Source of the DNA: Hyposmocoma kahamanoa
Lineage: Eukaryota > Arthropoda > Insecta > Lepidoptera > Cosmopterigidae
Reading direction: 5' to 3'
DNA length: 64,000 nucleotides
Assembly: GCF_003589595.1 (NCBI RefSeq)
Contig: NW_020654175.1
Span: 462,112 to 526,111 of the forward strand
Shown here piece after piece: positions 62,540 to 64,000 of this stretch (position 1 is its first letter; every line of letters begins with the position of its first letter). Below the pieces are notes generated by a model that saw only the letters and a program-made list of their open reading frames with translations, was not told where the DNA came from and searched no databases. A program made the translations under genes and the position numbers.

Positions 62540-62760
62540 TTGGGGATTAACTATTTTGTTACAAAAACAGTGTTATTACAAAAATCAATGTAACGGTATG
62601 TGTGTCCGAATTTATAATGCTCTACCAAAAGACATTCAAACGTTACCAAATAATTTGTTCAGAAACAGACTTAGTGAATGGCTTAGAGACAAGAATTATT
62701 ACATAGTGACTGATTTTTTAGATAAATGTAGACAAGAAATTAGTGCTTAATGTATATAAA
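62540..62760 (+). pseudogene. CR1-type RT C-terminal fragment
   Basis: CYYKNQCNGMCVRIYNALPKDIQTLPNNLFRNRLSEWLRDKNYYIVTDFLDKC is parallel to FKGQCIRFYNKIPVDVQNLPFTRFKTIVKQKLYTKGYYTTSAYLDD at 55962 but from a different subfamily. Confidence 0.68.
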
Positions 62761-62815
62761 TGTACAATGTAATAATGATGTACAAATATTTTATAGTTTG
62801 ACATAGAAGGTTATT

Positions 62816-62975
62816 CATAGGAAATGAAACTATTTTTCCGGATTTAAATCGCGTATATTTGTTTTTTCAAACAAACCGTAAATGGGACCTGTAAAGGGCC
62901 CGAAACGTCGGTTTGTTTGAAAAAACAAATATACGCGATTTAAATCCGGAAAAATACATAGTTTCATTTCCTATG
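62816..62975. repeat. Long hairpin repeat (CCGAAACGTCGG family)
   Basis: Arms 62816-62877 and 62910-62975 are near-perfect inverse copies (CATAGGAAATGAAAC..., TTCCGGATTTAAATCGCG, TTTGTTTTTTCAAACAAACC) apart from a 4-bp ACAT insertion. The loop holds GGGCCCGAAACGTC. Confidence 0.8.
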
Positions 62976-63010
62976 TGTAACAATCGCGAAAACCTAAGAA
63001 CTCGATAGAA

Positions 63011-63504
63011 GGTTATTATTTTGCTGTTTTTAATTGACTGATTATTCTTTGTTTGTTATTGGATGTCGACATGAAATTATAAGGTATATTTATGTTTAAT
63101 GTAATCATGATGTATGACATTTAATAATTTGACATTGATAGTTTATTATTCTGTTGTTATTAATTAATTAATTGATTATTATTCCTTGTACACGTCCGAT
63201 GACAATGCTATAATTAGTCAGGTAAGACATGTGTTCTGTAATAATTATTCCATCTTTCACACCCTGTTTTAAGCAAATAAAATTTCATTCATTTCAAAAA
63301 AATGGAATAGGTAATTCCATCCAAATATGCGATGCGAGAAAGTGGTAAAACTGACAAAAAGTTCCGGATATCAGGGATAGATGGCATCTTTCACAAAAAA
63401 ATTATTTGTGCCGTAGTTACCAGAGCATGATAATGTATAGGTAAATTCTGTTTGAATTGAAACCTTTTAACCATACCATAAAAAATATTTTTCTCTAAAC
63501 TTTC
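63011..63504. other. No recognisable feature
   Basis: AT-rich. TTAAGCAAATAAAATTTCATTC at 63271 looks like a retrotransposon 3' end. Confidence 0.35.
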
Positions 63505-63620
63505 GTCAATCATCGAGTATATAACCAGAAATCTTCTTCTTCTTCGTTTTGCTCAATGGCGGTTCCTTTTATTAAGATTTCGCCAGGTAACCAGAAATAG
63601 AGACGAAATGTCATTTAATT
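63505..63620 (+). repeat. ATCGAGTATATAACC-type repeat, with 55-bp insertion
   Basis: Split by an insertion at 63533-63587 flanked by TAACCAGAAAT on both sides. Confidence 0.65.
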
Positions 63621-63624
63621 TGTT

Positions 63625-63870
63625 TGAAAACTATTCTGCCATATCATTACTGTGACAACTGCGCTCCGATTGGCCAGCCCGAGTTCGAAACAATTGACGG
63701 GTGTCGTCAAATGTTTCACTTCAAACCGACCAGTTAACTTGAGCTTTGCTATAATGGACGATAGTTGAAAAATTACACATTTAATATTTAATTACCGATG
63801 AAATGTGATTCCGTTTGTTTCGTAATTAGATATTTTGCTATTTTTCCCACACCACCGAATAGAACAGCAC
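63625..63870 (-). repeat. Inverted copy of 23090-23340
   Basis: CCGATTGGCCAGCCCGAGTTC and AGTTAACTTGAGCTTTGCT; ends CACACCACCGAAT. Confidence 0.65.
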
Positions 63871-64000
63871 GGCTTTGTTAGAGATATTATCTTTACGAAA
63901 TCGTGGTACCATGAATTTGGACTTAGTTCTAAGGTTAATATTATGGATATCTTCTTTCTTATTGAAATTATGTATATTTTTACGGGCATGTAAAATACTT

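Overview
This 64 kb window looks like intergenic DNA from an insect, most likely a moth or butterfly. The case rests on AT-rich sequence, a dense mix of non-LTR retrotransposons and tRNA-derived SINEs, a mariner remnant, and dispersed repeats of kinds I know from lepidopteran genomes (for example the ones at 49335-49806 and 60403-60597). That is recognition by eye, not a database match. I found no convincing complete host gene. The best host-like candidates are a possible terminal exon (659-881, minus) and a CpG-rich patch (32335-32470).

Left end (1-11.6 kb): a nested pair of non-LTR retrotransposons, both on the minus strand. The outer one (about 1088-11515) is LOA-like: ORF1 with a DUF4780-like domain, then an ORF2 carrying endonuclease, reverse transcriptase, RNase H and a CCHC knuckle. 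It ends in heptamer repeats. A CR1/Jockey-group element (about 3582-8835) has inserted into ORF2 between the endonuclease and RT, with a 7-bp target duplication. The inner element has two intact ORFs, a duplicated 5' UTR unit and a 3' UTR stem-loop. The outer element carries a one-base frameshift in ORF1.

Middle and right (11.6-64 kb): layers of old insertions. The commonest is an unnamed repeat of about 300 bp, called R300 here, with 27 recognisable copies. It has a conserved hairpin and an A-rich 3' end but no pol III promoter that I can see. There are also two tRNA-derived SINE families (SINE-A and SINE-B), 5'-truncated RTE and CR1/Jockey-type fragments, a broken mariner (about 26345-27630), a MITE family with 8-bp target duplications (four copies plus a 23-bp remnant), a candidate solo LTR (57117-57448), and several long palindromes.

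Many copies interrupt each other, so relative ages can be read off: an RTE fragment sits inside an R300 copy, a SINE-A inside another R300 copy, MITEs inside CR1-type 3' ends, and a GC-rich poly(A) retroposon inside an older element. No operon, CRISPR array, rRNA or functional tRNA gene was seen. Repeat boundaries are by eye and accurate to roughly 5-20 bp except where a target duplication fixes them.
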